Below, in pieces: positions 63,818 to 64,000 of a stretch of DNA of 64,000 nt. The translations under genes were made by a program, and so were the position numbers. Below the pieces are notes generated by a model that saw only the letters and a list, made by a program, of their open reading frames with translations, was not told the DNA's origin and ran no database searches. The stretch is from contig CAWCXI010000023.1 of assembly GCA_963799415.1 (NCBI GenBank), positions 141,360 through 205,359 of the forward strand. The letters are read 5' to 3'. The number at the start of each line of letters is the position of its first letter. Position 1 is the stretch's first letter. Source of the stretch: JAMXLO01 sp963799415 (lineage in GTDB: Bacteria; Pseudomonadota; Alphaproteobacteria; Acetobacterales; Acetobacteraceae).

Positions 63818-64000
63818 GGCATGGGTCCCAGCGCAGGATGACATGGTCATCGGAACGCACCTCAACCGACCCGGGGTTGATGCCACCGCAAATAACATCA
63901 TTCGATCCGCACGCGCGACCGCCAGATTTTTTCCGCAAATCACGCCCGAGCGATTGGATTCTTTTCAGTCAGATATTATCGATGCGGAATGAGGGGAGAC
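63818..64000. other. Right edge, probably the IS4 end and flanking DNA
   Basis: No gene is supported in the last 180 bases. The AT content rises near the edge (CAGTCAGATATTATCGATGC), which may mark the junction between the IS4 element and chromosomal DNA. Confidence 0.35.

Overview
The window is a high-GC chromosomal segment, most likely from an alphaproteobacterium of the Acetobacteraceae/Rhodospirillales type. The basis is gene content and codon bias: HWE-family kinase, fused malic enzyme-phosphotransacetylase, many flavin and thiol-chemistry enzymes, CaiB/BaiF CoA-transferase and HyuA/HyuB. No rRNA or tRNA gene and no CRISPR array was seen, so the placement is inference.

Layout. 0-10 kb is housekeeping: the end of a flavin monooxygenase, rhodanese, DUF445 protein, HWE kinase plus response regulator, malic enzyme, a J-domain membrane protein, galU and a phosphohexomutase. 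10-23 kb is accessory metabolism: small alpha-beta barrel proteins, an HpaB-type monooxygenase, amidase, peptide-binding protein, vapBC, two 2-oxoglutarate oxygenases, a repeat protein paired with a TPR-glycosyltransferase, an aldo/keto reductase and a glutathionyl-hydroquinone reductase. 24-35 kb holds a hydantoinase pair (hyuA, hyuB) split by a compact six-gene stressosome operon. That operon is rsbR-rsbS-rsbT, a SpoIIE phosphatase and two hybrid histidine kinases, with a divergent response regulator beside it. 35-51 kb is catabolic: PrpF-like isomerase, M20 peptidase, thioesterase, alcohol dehydrogenase, methyltransferase/MetF-like pair, GST/CoA-transferase pair, luciferase-like oxidoreductases, a lone molybdenum hydroxylase large subunit, a beta-propeller lactonase and asd. 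52-57 kb is a mobile-element graveyard: an IS630 split by an IS110/IS1111-type element, a decayed KAP NTPase, a second decayed IS630 and a truncated alcohol dehydrogenase. 57-62 kb is ordinary again, and the window ends in an IS4 element.

The two most interesting items are these. First, the 3' noncoding region of the IS110-type element has the layout of a bridge/seek RNA. Its candidate guide segments match both the reconstructed insertion site and the element's own joined ends around a shared CT core. Second, in the stressosome operon an RsbT-like ATPase domain is fused to the N-terminus of a hybrid histidine kinase, which suggests a direct stressosome-to-phosphorelay link with no sigma-B partner in view.

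Four short blocks (6.9-8.9, 21.0-21.6, 24.3-26.3 and 36.6-37.0 kb) are full of single-base indels in otherwise well-preserved genes. They look more like local sequence error than biology, so the affected genes are annotated over their full reconstructed span. A palindromic repeat of about 90-98 bp occurs three times, each time exactly between two convergent genes.
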